Assembly (NCBI GenBank): GCA_902591495.1
Contig: CACJAW010000022.1
Span: 1-34,663, forward strand
Direction of reading: 5' to 3'
Source: an uncultured Pseudohongiella sp.
GTDB lineage: Bacteria; Pseudomonadota; Gammaproteobacteria; Pseudomonadales; Pseudohongiellaceae
Length of the DNA stretch: 34,663 nucleotides
The position numbers and the translations under genes were made by a program. The notes under the pieces are model-generated. The model ran no database searches. It saw only the letters and a program-made list of their open reading frames with translations, and had not been told where the DNA came from. Shown piece after piece: positions 1 through 8,607 of the stretch. Positions within the stretch are counted from its first letter, which is position 1. The number at the start of each line of letters is the position of its first letter.

Positions 1-112
1 GGAAGCTAAGAAAAAGGCTGTAAAGCGAAAAGCGCCTGCTAAAAAGAAGGCCGCCAAGAAAAAGGCTGTCAGAAAGCCAGCTAAGAAGAAGGCTGTTCGC
101 AGGAAGCGTTAA
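1..112 (+). CDS. Lys/Ala-rich basic (histone H1-like) protein, C-terminal end only
   Basis: Partial gene cut by the left edge. The frame beginning at base 2 reads 36 codons to a TAA at 110-112. The residues are almost only Lys, Ala, Arg, Val and Pro, arranged as KKKAV, APAKKKAAKKK and RKPAKKK units and ending RRKR. Such tails are typical of bacterial histone H1-like or AlgP-like DNA-binding proteins, where they bind nucleic acid without a fixed fold. The folded part, if any, lies outside the window, so family membership is inferred from composition alone. A strong terminator follows about 70 bases downstream, so this is the last gene of its transcript. A ribosomal or other protein with a basic tail is an alternative, because rpsB in this same window ends in a similar tail. 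Confidence 0.7.
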   Translation, partial: EAKKKAVKRKAPAKKKAAKKKAVRKPAKKKAVRRKR

Positions 113-185
113 GTTAGCTGGAACGAGTGTTAGCCATATTAGCTATCTCTATGTTTTATCTGAGATAAGTTAGTAACTCGTCTTG

Positions 186-221
186 AAAATCCTCCTTAAT
201 AGATATTAAGGAGGATTTTTT
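186..221 (+). terminator. Rho-independent terminator after the basic-protein gene
   Basis: A perfect 16-bp inverted repeat (186-201 with 204-219) has only GA between its arms, so the real loop is probably 4 bases after the closing A-T pair opens. The stem contains a CCTCC/GGAGG core and the right arm runs into a T tract (216-221). The left arm starts with A residues, so it could also work on the opposite strand. It ends the upstream transcript and isolates it from tsaB, 27 bases further on. Confidence 0.9.
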
Positions 222-247
222 GATTATTGTGAATTAAACTCACCACT

Positions 248-943
248 ATGAAATATTTCCTCGCGATTGATACTTCTAAATTGCAATCTCGTGTTGGGCT
301 GAAATGCGATTCCGAAGTATTAGAGTGTAGTTCCACTCAAAAGAAGCATGCTTCCCAAGAAATATTGTGCCTAATTAGAAATGTGTTAGATGAGGCGGGA
401 GTCTCAATTTCTGATCTTGATGGTATTGGTGTTGTGACTGGACCCGGCTCTTTCACAGGCGTGCGTATTGGCGTAGCTGCGGCGCAAGGGTTAAGCGTCT
501 CTGCTGGTGCTCCTTTGATTGGCGTGTCGACAATGGCGTTAGAGGCTAAAGCAGCTTCTTCGGTTATGGGAGATGGCTTTTATTTGGTATGTCATCCAGC
601 AAAGTCTGGCGAAGTGTATCTGGGAGCATATCAGTGTGAGGCGGGAAAGCCTCGTTTGGTTTGCGAGGAATTTCTACTTACTTTGGCTGCTCAAGATTTG
701 TCGATTCCCCCGATAATCAAAAATAAAGAATGGATAGGCGTGGGTGATGGATGGGCCGAATTAGCAAAGATAGAAAAGGCCTTTGGTCTTAAATTTAAAG
801 GAGAACCAATCCAAAATGAAACTTCGATTGAGGACCTACTGAATCTCTGCATATATGAATTTCAATTTACGGCCAAGGTTAATTCATATTCAGTGTTACC
901 AAATTACATAAAAGAACCTGATTACTCAACTGTAAACACATAG
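248..943 (+). CDS. tsaB: tRNA t6A modification protein TsaB
   Basis: TsaB is the non-catalytic partner of TsaD. With TsaE they transfer threonylcarbamoyl from TsaC-made threonylcarbamoyl-AMP to A37 of ANN-decoding tRNAs in the cytoplasm. The 231-residue product has the family's usual length. It shows the ASKHA-type N-terminus (MKYFLAIDTS) and the hallmark GPGSFTGVRIG near residues 65-75, followed by the helix containing QGLS. The ATG is the only sensible start, although no clear Shine-Dalgarno precedes it. The stop overlaps the GTG of uppP by one base (TAGTG), so the two are likely translationally coupled. The gene follows a strong terminator, so its promoter must lie in the short gap or be weak; I could not place one with confidence. 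Confidence 0.95.
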   Translation: MKYFLAIDTSKLQSRVGLKCDSEVLECSSTQKKHASQEILCLIRNVLDEAGVSISDLDGIGVVTGPGSFTGVRIGVAAAQGLSVSAGAPLIGVSTMALEAKAASSVMGDGFYLVCHPAKSGEVYLGAYQCEAGKPRLVCEEFLLTLAAQDLSIPPIIKNKEWIGVGDGWAELAKIEKAFGLKFKGEPIQNETSIEDLLNLCIYEFQFTAKVNSYSVLPNYIKEPDYSTVNT

Positions 944-1746
944 TGGATATCAGTATTTTTCAGGCAACGGTTTTAGGAGTTATCCAGGGTTTAACTGAAT
1001 TTCTTCCGATTTCTTCTTCTGCCCATTTGTTGTTACCTAAAATTATTTTTGGCTGGAAAGATCAGGGATTAATTTTTGACGTGGCACTCCACCTAGGTTC
1101 GCTCCTAGCTGTAATAGCTTATTTTAGAAAGGATATAATCGAGCTCTCCCAGGCGGTTTTTGCGAGGATGGTAGACAAGAAACCATCATTAAACGCCAAG
1201 CTTGGTTTTGCAATTATTATAGCCACTTTGCCCGCGGCTTCGGTTGGTCTATTTGTGAACGAATATGTTGAACATTATGCGCGCTCGACTGAAATTATAG
1301 CTATATTTACAATTATTTTTGCCGTGTTATTGCTTTATGCAGATAGAAGAGGGTCTAGGGTCCGTTCATTACGAGAATTAACCTGGAGAGAAGCTAGTTA
1401 TATCGGACTTGCGCAAGTGATAGCACTAATCCCTGGAACTTCAAGATCAGGGATAACTATGTCAGCTGCTCTCATGTTGGGGTTCAAATGGGAAGCTGCG
1501 GCCAAGTTTTCTTTTCTTATGTCTATACCTATAATTTTAGGAAGTAGCATTCTGAAGGCATATGATGTTTCTACCCTTACCCAAGCTAACGCAGATTTGT
1601 CGATCCTAGTATACGGGATATTGATCTCTGCCTTAATAGCGTACTCTTGTATTCATTATTTTCTCTTGCTGATCGAAAGAATTGGAATTTTACCGTTTGT
1701 GGTTTATAGGGTTGGCCTTGGTATTATGCTATTCATTTTTTATTAG
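943..1746 (+). CDS. uppP: Undecaprenyl-diphosphate phosphatase UppP (BacA)
   Basis: UppP is an integral membrane enzyme that removes a phosphate from undecaprenyl diphosphate, regenerating the lipid carrier for peptidoglycan and other envelope polymers. The 267-residue protein is highly hydrophobic, with multiple membrane segments. It has both family signatures: QGLTEFLPISSSAHL at about residues 16-30, with the catalytic Glu and the Ser/His cluster, and IPGTSRSGITMS at about 163-174 with the essential Arg. The start is a GTG overlapping the tsaB stop by one base. Translation gives MDISIFQATVLGVIQGLTEF, matching the family N-terminus, so no later start is needed. It acts on the product of UppS, encoded further along the window. 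Overlap and spacing put it in one transcript with tsaB and rsmJ. Confidence 0.96.
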   Translation: MDISIFQATVLGVIQGLTEFLPISSSAHLLLPKIIFGWKDQGLIFDVALHLGSLLAVIAYFRKDIIELSQAVFARMVDKKPSLNAKLGFAIIIATLPAASVGLFVNEYVEHYARSTEIIAIFTIIFAVLLLYADRRGSRVRSLRELTWREASYIGLAQVIALIPGTSRSGITMSAALMLGFKWEAAAKFSFLMSIPIILGSSILKAYDVSTLTQANADLSILVYGILISALIAYSCIHYFLLLIERIGILPFVVYRVGLGIMLFIFY

Positions 1747-1754
1747 ATTTAGTT

Positions 1755-2507
1755 GTGAATATATGTATCGCATATAAATGTCAGGTCCCTGATGCTGATG
1801 AGGGACAGCTTCACGCCAGGACCGGTTTACCCTTGGTTTCGTTGTTGGAAATTTCTAAGATTCAATCAGATGGTTATCTTTACTTCTCTGACGGGATATT
1901 AAAACTGCAACTATTATCCTTGCCTGGTATGACACCTCTGTTCGTTTCCTTTGAGGGATTAGAGCGTCGAGCAAAAGACTCTTTGTTCCAACAGAGTTTA
2001 ATAAAAGCAGTTGGTATCGGAAAAGGGAAGCGGCCATCGATTCTTGATGGCACAGGCGGTTTAGGTTCAGATGGGTTTTTGATGGCATCGACAGGCTGTA
2101 AGGTTTCTTTATTTGAAAGAGATAAGGTAATTTATGAACTTTTAAAGGATGGGTTAAGAAGATATGCGGCTAAGGATTCTAATGGGAAGGAGGTCTCAAA
2201 AAGGATTCAAATTGAGAATAGAGACTTTCTAGAATCAAAAACGTTAACCAATCGATATGAGGTTGTATATCTTGACCCTATGTTTCCGATGTCAAAAAAA
2301 CGCAGCCGTTCAAAAAGGCCAATGTTGTATTTACAGGAATTTTTACAGGCAGAGAATAACGGTGACCAAATGCTTTCGGTGGCAAAACGAATCGCCACTA
2401 AACGAATTGTAGTGAAGAGAGGAATTCGTTCGCCAACCTTAACAAATCATGATGTTGATATGGTGTACCGAGGGAATAGCAATAGGTTCGATGTTTACCT
2501 GATTTAA
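1755..2507 (+). CDS. rsmJ: 16S rRNA (guanine1516-N2)-methyltransferase RsmJ
   Basis: RsmJ methylates N2 of G1516 in 16S rRNA using S-adenosylmethionine. The 250-residue product has the family length. The SAM-binding motif ILDGTGGLGSDGF lies at about residues 95-107, an acidic motif ending LFERD follows at about 122, and the catalytic-type motif YLDPMFP lies at about 172-178. The C-terminal ATKRIVVKR and RFDVYLI match the end of the family. The start is GTG, eight bases after the uppP stop; the N-terminal third is less conserved, but the reading is continuous. It is the last + strand gene before the convergent dapE, with only 12 bases between the two stops and no obvious hairpin there. RsmJ is the most specific name; a related class I methyltransferase is the only alternative. 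Confidence 0.92.
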   Translation: MNICIAYKCQVPDADEGQLHARTGLPLVSLLEISKIQSDGYLYFSDGILKLQLLSLPGMTPLFVSFEGLERRAKDSLFQQSLIKAVGIGKGKRPSILDGTGGLGSDGFLMASTGCKVSLFERDKVIYELLKDGLRRYAAKDSNGKEVSKRIQIENRDFLESKTLTNRYEVVYLDPMFPMSKKRSRSKRPMLYLQEFLQAENNGDQMLSVAKRIATKRIVVKRGIRSPTLTNHDVDMVYRGNSNRFDVYLI

Positions 2508-2519
2508 TGTTTCATTCTT

Positions 2520-3647
2520 TTATTTTTCATTGATAGCTATGAGTATTTTTTCATAAATTTCACTCAGCTTGTCTATATCATTCAGTCGAACGCACTCATT
2601 AATCTTATGTATGGTTTCATTAGATGGGCCCAATTCAACAACCTCGGCACCAGTTGGAGCCACAAATCTGCCATCTGAAGTGCCACCAGCGGTTGAAAGC
2701 GAAGGTTTAGTACCTACAATTTGCTCTACGCTATTTGAAACAATGCCTATAAAATCTGAACTTTCAGTGAGAAAAGGCTTTCCAGATAGGCTCCAGTCGA
2801 TTTCATAGTCAGAGGAGAATTTTTCTAAAATTTGAATCACACGGTTCATAAGTGATTCATCATTGCTTTCTGTTGAATAGCGAAAGTTAAAGTCAATTTC
2901 GATGCAGTCTGGAATCACATTAGTTACGCCAACCCCACCTCGTATATTAGAAATTTGAAAGCTTGTTGGTGGAAAATGCTCGTTTCCTGAGTCCCATTCC
3001 TCTTGGACTAATTTGTCCAAGATGGGAGCTGCGGTATGAATCGGATTGCTAGCAAGATGTGGGTATGCAACATGGCCCTTTATACCGAGTAATTTAAGTT
3101 TTCCATTTAAGGAGCCTCGACGACCTATTTTAATTGTATCTCCTACTGAATTTGATGAACTAGGTTCTCCGACCAGGCAGTAATTTATTTTAGTATTTCT
3201 TGATTCAAACTCGTCCACCACGCGACGGATTCCATTAATTGCAGGACCTTCTTCGTCACTAGTTACTAAGTAAGAGATCCTGAAATTTAGGGAATTGCCC
3301 TCTAGAAAACGTTCTATCGCCGTAACCATCGCAGCAAGACTAGCTTTCATATCAGCTGCGCCTCGCCCAAAGAGGAAGCCATTTCGGGATGAAGGAACAA
3401 AGGGATCACTTTCCCACGATTCAATGGGCCCGGCTGGCACAACATCAGTGTGACCAACGAAGGTGAAGAGAGGGCCGGCATCACCAAGCACTGCCCAAAG
3501 ATTAGAGACATCCTCAAAATCTAAGCTCTCAATTTTAAAGCCTTTCTGCTTAAGCCGCTCAGCAATTAGACGTTGACACCCTCCATCTAAAGGTGTGACG
3601 GACGGTATTTCAATCAATTGCTCGGTAAGCTTTTTTGTCTCTGACAT
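2520..3647 (-). CDS. dapE: Succinyl-diaminopimelate desuccinylase DapE
   Basis: DapE hydrolyses N-succinyl-L,L-diaminopimelate to L,L-diaminopimelate and succinate in the succinylase branch of lysine and peptidoglycan precursor synthesis. The 375-residue protein is a di-zinc M20 peptidase-family enzyme. Expected metal ligands are visible: His66 in VGHTDVVP, Asp99 in GRGAADMKAS, Glu132/Glu133 in SDEEGPA, Glu161 in VGEPSSS and His347 in NETIHKINE. The dimerisation domain lies at about 178-290. The ATG is preceded by an AGGGAT Shine-Dalgarno. It is the last gene of the minus-strand operon, eight bases after dapD, whose product it uses after the aminotransferase step; the DapC gene is not in this window. 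The length equals that of Escherichia coli DapE and nothing is missing. Confidence 0.97.
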   Translation of the reverse strand: MSETKKLTEQLIEIPSVTPLDGGCQRLIAERLKQKGFKIESLDFEDVSNLWAVLGDAGPLFTFVGHTDVVPAGPIESWESDPFVPSSRNGFLFGRGAADMKASLAAMVTAIERFLEGNSLNFRISYLVTSDEEGPAINGIRRVVDEFESRNTKINYCLVGEPSSSNSVGDTIKIGRRGSLNGKLKLLGIKGHVAYPHLASNPIHTAAPILDKLVQEEWDSGNEHFPPTSFQISNIRGGVGVTNVIPDCIEIDFNFRYSTESNDESLMNRVIQILEKFSSDYEIDWSLSGKPFLTESSDFIGIVSNSVEQIVGTKPSLSTAGGTSDGRFVAPTGAEVVELGPSNETIHKINECVRLNDIDKLSEIYEKILIAINEK

Positions 3648-3655
3648 TGCTATCC

Positions 3656-4687
3656 CTAATTGTGAGAGTGTAGTTCTTCATTAAGTGACACGGTACTGGC
3701 ATCAGGGATGCACTCAACGGCGCCGCTTAGTGAGTTTCGTCTAAAGATGAGGTTTTTTATAGATCTTATGTCTTTTGCCTTGGCAATTTTCACCAAATCC
3801 CCATTTTCATTGAGCATATTAATTTTAGTACCAGCTGTAACATATAAGCCAGCCTCAATTGTGCAACCGTCCGCCAAGGGGAATCCTATACCAGCATTGG
3901 CTCCAATTAAGCAATTTTCACCCACTGAAACCAATTCGGTACCCCCACCAGAGAGAGTGCCCATTGTGCTAGAACTACCTCCTAGGTCGCTCCCTTTTGA
4001 GACGATTACACCAGCCGAAATTCTTCCCTCAATCATTGCAGGCCCTAATGTGCCTGCGTTAAAGTTTACAAACCCTTCGTGCATTATTGTGGTGCCAGTC
4101 CCGATATACGCTCCAAGCCTAACTCTAGATGTATCGGCGATTCGTACTCCGGAGGGGACAACATAGTTTGCCATTTGAGGAAATTTATCAACAGATTGTA
4201 CACTCAGCAGAATTCCATTTGCGCGAGCCTCGAGTTGACGTAGAGGCAAATCCACAAGATCGATCGGTCCCTGGTCAGTCCAAGCAAGATTTTTTAAGAT
4301 GCCAAATAAACCATCTAAATTGATATTATTAGGTTTAGCGAGTCGGTGAGATAGTAAGTGGAGTTTAAGATAGGCTTCCGGGATTGATTTAGGTGATGAA
4401 TCCGCTATTTGGACCATTAAGACAACCGTAGCTTTTTGATTTATCCTTTCGAAGGTTTCCGTGTGATCAGAGAACATACCCTCCTCAATACTACTTTTGA
4501 CGTGAGCAATATGTTTGTCTGATAACTCTATGAAGCCAGTATCCTCAAGGTTGGATATTTCGACTAATCTTTGAATTTCTATCTTGCTTGGATGGATCTG
4601 TGGTTTTGGGTAATAAACTTCAATAATTTCCCCTTGAGAATTCTTTGTTCCAAGTCCAAATGCATAACTATGAACGCTATCAATCAT
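3656..4687 (-). CDS. dapD: Tetrahydrodipicolinate N-succinyltransferase DapD (long form)
   Basis: DapD transfers succinyl from succinyl-CoA to tetrahydrodipicolinate, the committed step of the succinylase route to diaminopimelate. The 343-residue product matches the long Pseudomonas-type form rather than the 274-residue enteric form. It opens with an N-terminal domain (SYAFGLGT near residue 7), and the left-handed beta-helix built from hexapeptide-like repeats runs from about 175 to 300 (for example GAYIGTGTTIMHEGFVN and GENCLIGANAGIGFPLADG). A clear AAGGAAG ribosome-binding site precedes the ATG. It sits 18 bases after the ArsC-like gene and eight bases before dapE, so the two DAP enzymes are expected to be co-translated from one message. 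The Pseudomonas gene order is the same, which supports the assignment. Confidence 0.96.
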   Translation of the reverse strand: MIDSVHSYAFGLGTKNSQGEIIEVYYPKPQIHPSKIEIQRLVEISNLEDTGFIELSDKHIAHVKSSIEEGMFSDHTETFERINQKATVVLMVQIADSSPKSIPEAYLKLHLLSHRLAKPNNINLDGLFGILKNLAWTDQGPIDLVDLPLRQLEARANGILLSVQSVDKFPQMANYVVPSGVRIADTSRVRLGAYIGTGTTIMHEGFVNFNAGTLGPAMIEGRISAGVIVSKGSDLGGSSSTMGTLSGGGTELVSVGENCLIGANAGIGFPLADGCTIEAGLYVTAGTKINMLNENGDLVKIAKAKDIRSIKNLIFRRNSLSGAVECIPDASTVSLNEELHSHN

Positions 4688-4705
4688 TAATTTCTTCCTT
4701 AGAAT

Positions 4706-5053
4706 TTACTTCATTATATTTTTTAAAAGAACCGCTTCACTAAATCCAATTACCCATTTTTCATCAATCTGGAATATAGGTCGAACAATTATTGAAGGTT
4801 GGCTTCTCATCAGCTCAATCGCAACGATTTCGTCCACGGTTGATTTTTTACTTTCGGGAAGTTTTCGCCATGTCGTTCCCCGCTTATTTAACACATCTTT
4901 ATACGAAAAATGACTTAGCAATTTATTAGCTAAATGCTCATCACAACCCTCAGTTTTATAATTGTAAAATTTATATTCAGCGTTGTGTTTTTCGAGCCAG
5001 ACTTTAGCTTTTTTAATTTTGTCACAATTTGGTATCCCATACATAGTAATCAT
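4706..5053 (-). CDS. ArsC/Spx-family thioredoxin-fold protein (YffB type)
   Basis: This small 115-residue protein belongs to the ArsC/Spx family. It starts MITMYGIPNCDKIKKAK, with a single Cys at position 10 and no second Cys as in CxxC thioredoxins. The conserved later segments are present: the RGTTWRKL stretch near residues 58-65 and the loop SIIVRPIF near 87-94. These features match the YffB/Spx-like group, commonly found next to dapD or dapE in gammaproteobacteria. Its biochemical role is not established; glutathione-dependent thiol reductase activity has been suggested for homologues. A GAAGGAAA ribosome-binding site lies just upstream. It is embedded 18 bases from both glnD and dapD. 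It is not an arsenic-resistance gene by context: no arsR, arsB or acr3 is nearby. Confidence 0.9.
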   Translation of the reverse strand: MITMYGIPNCDKIKKAKVWLEKHNAEYKFYNYKTEGCDEHLANKLLSHFSYKDVLNKRGTTWRKLPESKKSTVDEIVAIELMRSQPSIIVRPIFQIDEKWVIGFSEAVLLKNIMK

Positions 5054-5071
5054 GTGGTTTCCTTCTTTTTG

Positions 5072-7792
5072 CTATATCTTTGCCTCTAAGTGATACTTGA
5101 TATCAGCGCATAATTTTTCCGATTTATTTCCCTTGCTTAAAGGTTTTCCAGCCATATCAGTTATATAAAATAAATCTTCCACTCTCTCCCCAAGGGTAGT
5201 GATCCGAGCGTCTTTAATGTGCACATCGTTTGCTGCAAGCACTTCGCCTACGCAGGCAAGAACACCTGGTCGATCTGGGCAGTTTATTTCTAAAATCGAG
5301 TGACTTTGGTTATTAGGGTTTATCAGATTAACGTTGATGTTTTTAGCAAAGTACTTTTCTTTTCGAGTACGTCGAATTTTGGGTATTTTCAAATTACCAT
5401 AATCTTCCTGAAGCCAGGTTCTAAGTAATTCAATAATCTCATTTCTTCGCTGAGTATTGTCTCCAACGGGAAGACCATCACTACCCAATACGGTAAAAGT
5501 GTCCATGCAATAGTCATGAGATGACGTAAAAATACGGGCTTCTTGTATATCTAGGTTTAATCGTTCAAAAGCTGCAGTGCATGTAGCAAATAAAAAACTA
5601 GCATTCTCCGTGTAGATGAAAATCTGTGTTGCCCCTTCGCCGCCTGAAATGGTGTTGATATCTTGAATTAAAACTAAAGGATCTATATTTGAATACTTTA
5701 TAATCCCCTCTGTGTGCCAAACAATATTTGCCACCGATTCCCGGACGAAATATTCATCATCAGCTAGATTCCAAACTGGTCTAATATTTTCGAGGTCACA
5801 ATTATTTTCTTTAAGTAATTTTAATGCTGTGTCTTTTTTGTCCGAAACTCGTTCCTCTCGATTAATAGTATTCTCTAGTCCCAATCTTAATGCACGCCTT
5901 GTATTTTCATAGAGCTGCCTTAAAAGAGTTGCTCTCCAACTGTTCCACAATTCTGGATTTGTTGCACAGATGTCTGCAACGGTCATTGTATATAAATAGT
6001 CAAGGTGTAACTTGTCCCCCATTTGATCAGCAAATTCCTTTATGACCTCTGGGTCATTGATGTCCTTTCTTTGAGCGGTCATGGACATTAGTAGGTGCTT
6101 CTCAACAAGCCATGATACTAATGCAGTATCCCACTCGCTTAGTTTATGACGGTCACAAAAATTTATTGCATCAGTTTTTCCAAGCTCGCTATGATCTCCG
6201 CCGCGACCTTTTGCGATGTCATGGTACAAACCAGCAATGTAGAGAAGTTCGACTTTTGGTAGGTTCTTAAAAATGTGAGCTGCAACGGGAAACGTATCGC
6301 TAGCTTTAGGGAGGCGAAATTTACGCATATTTTCAATGACTTGTAACGTGTGAGCATCCACTGTATAAATATGAAATAGGTCATGCTGCATTTGTCCCGT
6401 TATTCTTTCGAATTCTGGCAAGTACAGGCCTAAGACTCCATAGCGCGCCATGCGGCTTAACTGAAGACTCATATGATTTTGGGTTCGGAGTAACCTAATG
6501 AATAATTCGATATTTTTTAGGTCTCGTCTAAAAGATCCGTCGATCAAATCTCTGTTGTTAAGAATTAGACGAATCGTCGAAGCTCTAATGCCTTTTATCG
6601 ATGGGTTGTCGCCCATCAAAACAAAGATTTCAATCAGAGCAAAAGGATGTTCTTTAAAAATTTCTGAGTTTATAACCTCGATGTATCCGTTGCGGAGTTG
6701 AAATCGGGTATTTATTGCCGATATTTGCGGCTTTTCATGATCCCTAAGGATAACCTCATCCAAGTGTTCTAATATGACATCATTTAGTTGACTGAGGATT
6801 CCTACTTCACGGTAATAGAGCTTCATGAGTTTCTCTACTGCGAGAGTATTCTCGTCATCCTGATATCCCAGTAGTCGGGCGAGTTCTTTCTGTTTTTCAA
6901 AAAGAAGACGGTCTTCGCTTCGAGAGTCAAGCATGTGAAGGCCATATCGAATTTTCCATAAAAATTCTTGACCGTGCTTTAGAGCTGCTTGCTCATGCTC
7001 GTTAAGGAAGCCTAAATTGACTAGGTCTTTGAATGTGTTTGTCCCGAATCGCCGTTTGCAGACCCAAGAAATTGTTTGTATGTCTCTTAATCCTCCTGGC
7101 GAGGTTTTGATGTTTGGCTCGAGTGCATAATCAACCCCAAGAAATTTTTGATGCCGCACTTTTTGTTCATTCAATTTAGCCGCGACAAATTTCTTAATAG
7201 GCCAAACTCGTTGGTTGTTAGTGGCCTTATACATTGCTGAAAATAACTCAGGATTGCCGATTAAAATTCGTGACTCCATAAGTGCAGTGGCAATCGTGAT
7301 GTCTTTGATTGCTTCACTTTTGCATTGACGAATTGATCGAACGCTGTGACCGGGTTCTAATCCGATGTCCCATAGCATGGTTAGAAATGAGCTAACGTAA
7401 TGTTGATATTTTTTGTGCCAGCTGCTCTTAGTTAAAATTAGGAGGTCAACATCTGAGTGCGGCAGTAACTCTCCTCGACCATATCCTCCGACTGCAATTA
7501 AACAGATATCCAACGGATTGGGCCAATTCAATGCTCCCCATGCCAGCTTTAAAATTTCATCAACGACTCCAGCCCTTCCCCTAACTATGCAGTTGATATC
7601 CTGCCCTTCTTTGTATCGATAATTTAAGACATCGTTTGATTTTTTGAGTGCACTCTTTAGCAGTGGAATAGGGCTTCCTGCTTCAGATACGTCCGTTTTT
7701 AGTTTGGTTATGTCTAAAAGGCCTTTGTCTACTTTAAGCTCCGGAATCTTATACTCCGGTAAAGACTTAGTTTGAAAGATAAAGAAACTCAC
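5072..7792 (-). CDS. glnD: PII uridylyltransferase / uridylyl-removing enzyme GlnD
   Basis: GlnD is the glutamine sensor that adds UMP to PII (GlnB/GlnK) when glutamine is low and removes it when glutamine is high, controlling glutamine synthetase and the Ntr response. The 906-residue protein has all four parts in order. The nucleotidyltransferase domain carries GGYGRGELLPHSDVDLLIL at about 102-120 (Gly102-Gly103, Asp114, Asp116). A helical linker follows. The HD hydrolase domain carries DAHTLQV at about 479 and LYHDIAKGRGGDHSE at about 522-536. Two C-terminal ACT domains bind glutamine, at about 720-790 and 835-906 (NCPDRPGVLACVGEVLA). The start is a GTG that overlaps the map stop in GTGA, indicating translational coupling. 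Both the transferase and removal active sites look intact. Confidence 0.97.
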   Translation of the reverse strand: MSFFIFQTKSLPEYKIPELKVDKGLLDITKLKTDVSEAGSPIPLLKSALKKSNDVLNYRYKEGQDINCIVRGRAGVVDEILKLAWGALNWPNPLDICLIAVGGYGRGELLPHSDVDLLILTKSSWHKKYQHYVSSFLTMLWDIGLEPGHSVRSIRQCKSEAIKDITIATALMESRILIGNPELFSAMYKATNNQRVWPIKKFVAAKLNEQKVRHQKFLGVDYALEPNIKTSPGGLRDIQTISWVCKRRFGTNTFKDLVNLGFLNEHEQAALKHGQEFLWKIRYGLHMLDSRSEDRLLFEKQKELARLLGYQDDENTLAVEKLMKLYYREVGILSQLNDVILEHLDEVILRDHEKPQISAINTRFQLRNGYIEVINSEIFKEHPFALIEIFVLMGDNPSIKGIRASTIRLILNNRDLIDGSFRRDLKNIELFIRLLRTQNHMSLQLSRMARYGVLGLYLPEFERITGQMQHDLFHIYTVDAHTLQVIENMRKFRLPKASDTFPVAAHIFKNLPKVELLYIAGLYHDIAKGRGGDHSELGKTDAINFCDRHKLSEWDTALVSWLVEKHLLMSMTAQRKDINDPEVIKEFADQMGDKLHLDYLYTMTVADICATNPELWNSWRATLLRQLYENTRRALRLGLENTINREERVSDKKDTALKLLKENNCDLENIRPVWNLADDEYFVRESVANIVWHTEGIIKYSNIDPLVLIQDINTISGGEGATQIFIYTENASFLFATCTAAFERLNLDIQEARIFTSSHDYCMDTFTVLGSDGLPVGDNTQRRNEIIELLRTWLQEDYGNLKIPKIRRTRKEKYFAKNINVNLINPNNQSHSILEINCPDRPGVLACVGEVLAANDVHIKDARITTLGERVEDLFYITDMAGKPLSKGNKSEKLCADIKYHLEAKI

Positions 7793-8562
7793 AAGTCTTC
7801 GTCTGAGCGTAGTGTAAGAATCTCACAACCAGCACTAGTCACAGCTAAAGTGTGTTCCCATTGGGCGGAAAGGCGGCGATCCTTTGTGGTTACGGTCCAT
7901 CCGTCGTTTTTTGAAAGTTTAGTATGGCGGGTGCCCGCATTTAACATTGGTTCAATAGTAAAGGTCATACCTTCCTTAATCTCAACTCCTTGATTAGGTT
8001 TCCCATAATGGAGAACTTGCGGGTCCTCATGGAAGACTCGTCCTATACCGTGACCACAATACTCGCGCACAATAGAATAGTTGTGTGCCTCCGCATGCTC
8101 CTGAATTACATGCCCAATATCTCCTAGAGTTCGACCCGGTTTTACGAGCTCAATCGCTTTGTAAAGGCACTCTTGAGTGATTCGAACTAACCGTTTTGCA
8201 TGCTCGGGAGTATTGCCTACCAGAAACATTTTGCTGGTGTCACCATGAAACCCGTTCTTTATTACGGTTATGTCTATGTTTATGATGTCACCGGATTTAA
8301 GAATCTTTTGGTCGTCTGGAATGCCGTGGCAAATTACGTGGTTAACAGAGGTGCAAATAGATTTTGGAAAACCATTATAATTTAACGGAGCCGGGACGGC
8401 TTTTTGTTCTTCCACAATGTATTTGTGGCAAATACGATCCAGTTCGCCGGTGCTTATGCCGGGTCTAACATACCCTTCAATCATCTCCAAGACTTCGGCA
8501 GCAAGTCTGCCAGCAATCCTCATATTTGAGATATCCTCAGGAGTTTTTAGATCTATATTCAT
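7789..8562 (-). CDS. map: Methionine aminopeptidase, type I
   Basis: Map removes the initiator Met from nascent proteins whose second residue is small, after deformylation. The 257-residue product is a bacterial type Ia enzyme without an N-terminal extension. All expected metal ligands can be counted: Asp97 and Asp108 (INIDITV, HGDTSK), His171 (YCGHGIG), Glu204 (TIEPML) and Glu236 (QWEHTLA). His79 (VICHGIP) is the substrate-proximal His. It is the first gene of the minus-strand operon and its stop overlaps the glnD start by four bases. It is divergent from rpsB across a 348-base gap, as in many gammaproteobacteria. A TGGAA weak ribosome-binding sequence lies just before the ATG. Confidence 0.97.
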   Translation of the reverse strand: MNIDLKTPEDISNMRIAGRLAAEVLEMIEGYVRPGISTGELDRICHKYIVEEQKAVPAPLNYNGFPKSICTSVNHVICHGIPDDQKILKSGDIINIDITVIKNGFHGDTSKMFLVGNTPEHAKRLVRITQECLYKAIELVKPGRTLGDIGHVIQEHAEAHNYSIVREYCGHGIGRVFHEDPQVLHYGKPNQGVEIKEGMTFTIEPMLNAGTRHTKLSKNDGWTVTTKDRRLSAQWEHTLAVTSAGCEILTLRSDEDL

Positions 8563-8607
8563 ATAATTCCACGCATATGCAAGTTTGAATAATTTAGCGG
8601 AATCCTT

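Noticed and set aside
156..168. Small palindrome TTATCTGAGATAA upstream of tsaB as an operator
   Set aside because: Short, AT-rich and isolated; it could be a chance hairpin, and no regulator gene or second copy supports it.
3708..4166. 152-codon open frame on the + strand inside dapD
   Set aside because: dapD on the other strand is complete and highly conserved; the opposite frame is Pro/Ile-rich with no family resemblance and no start signal.
4706..5053. Arsenic resistance gene
   Set aside because: The fold is ArsC-like, but the sequence resembles YffB/Spx proteins and no ars regulator or pump is nearby.
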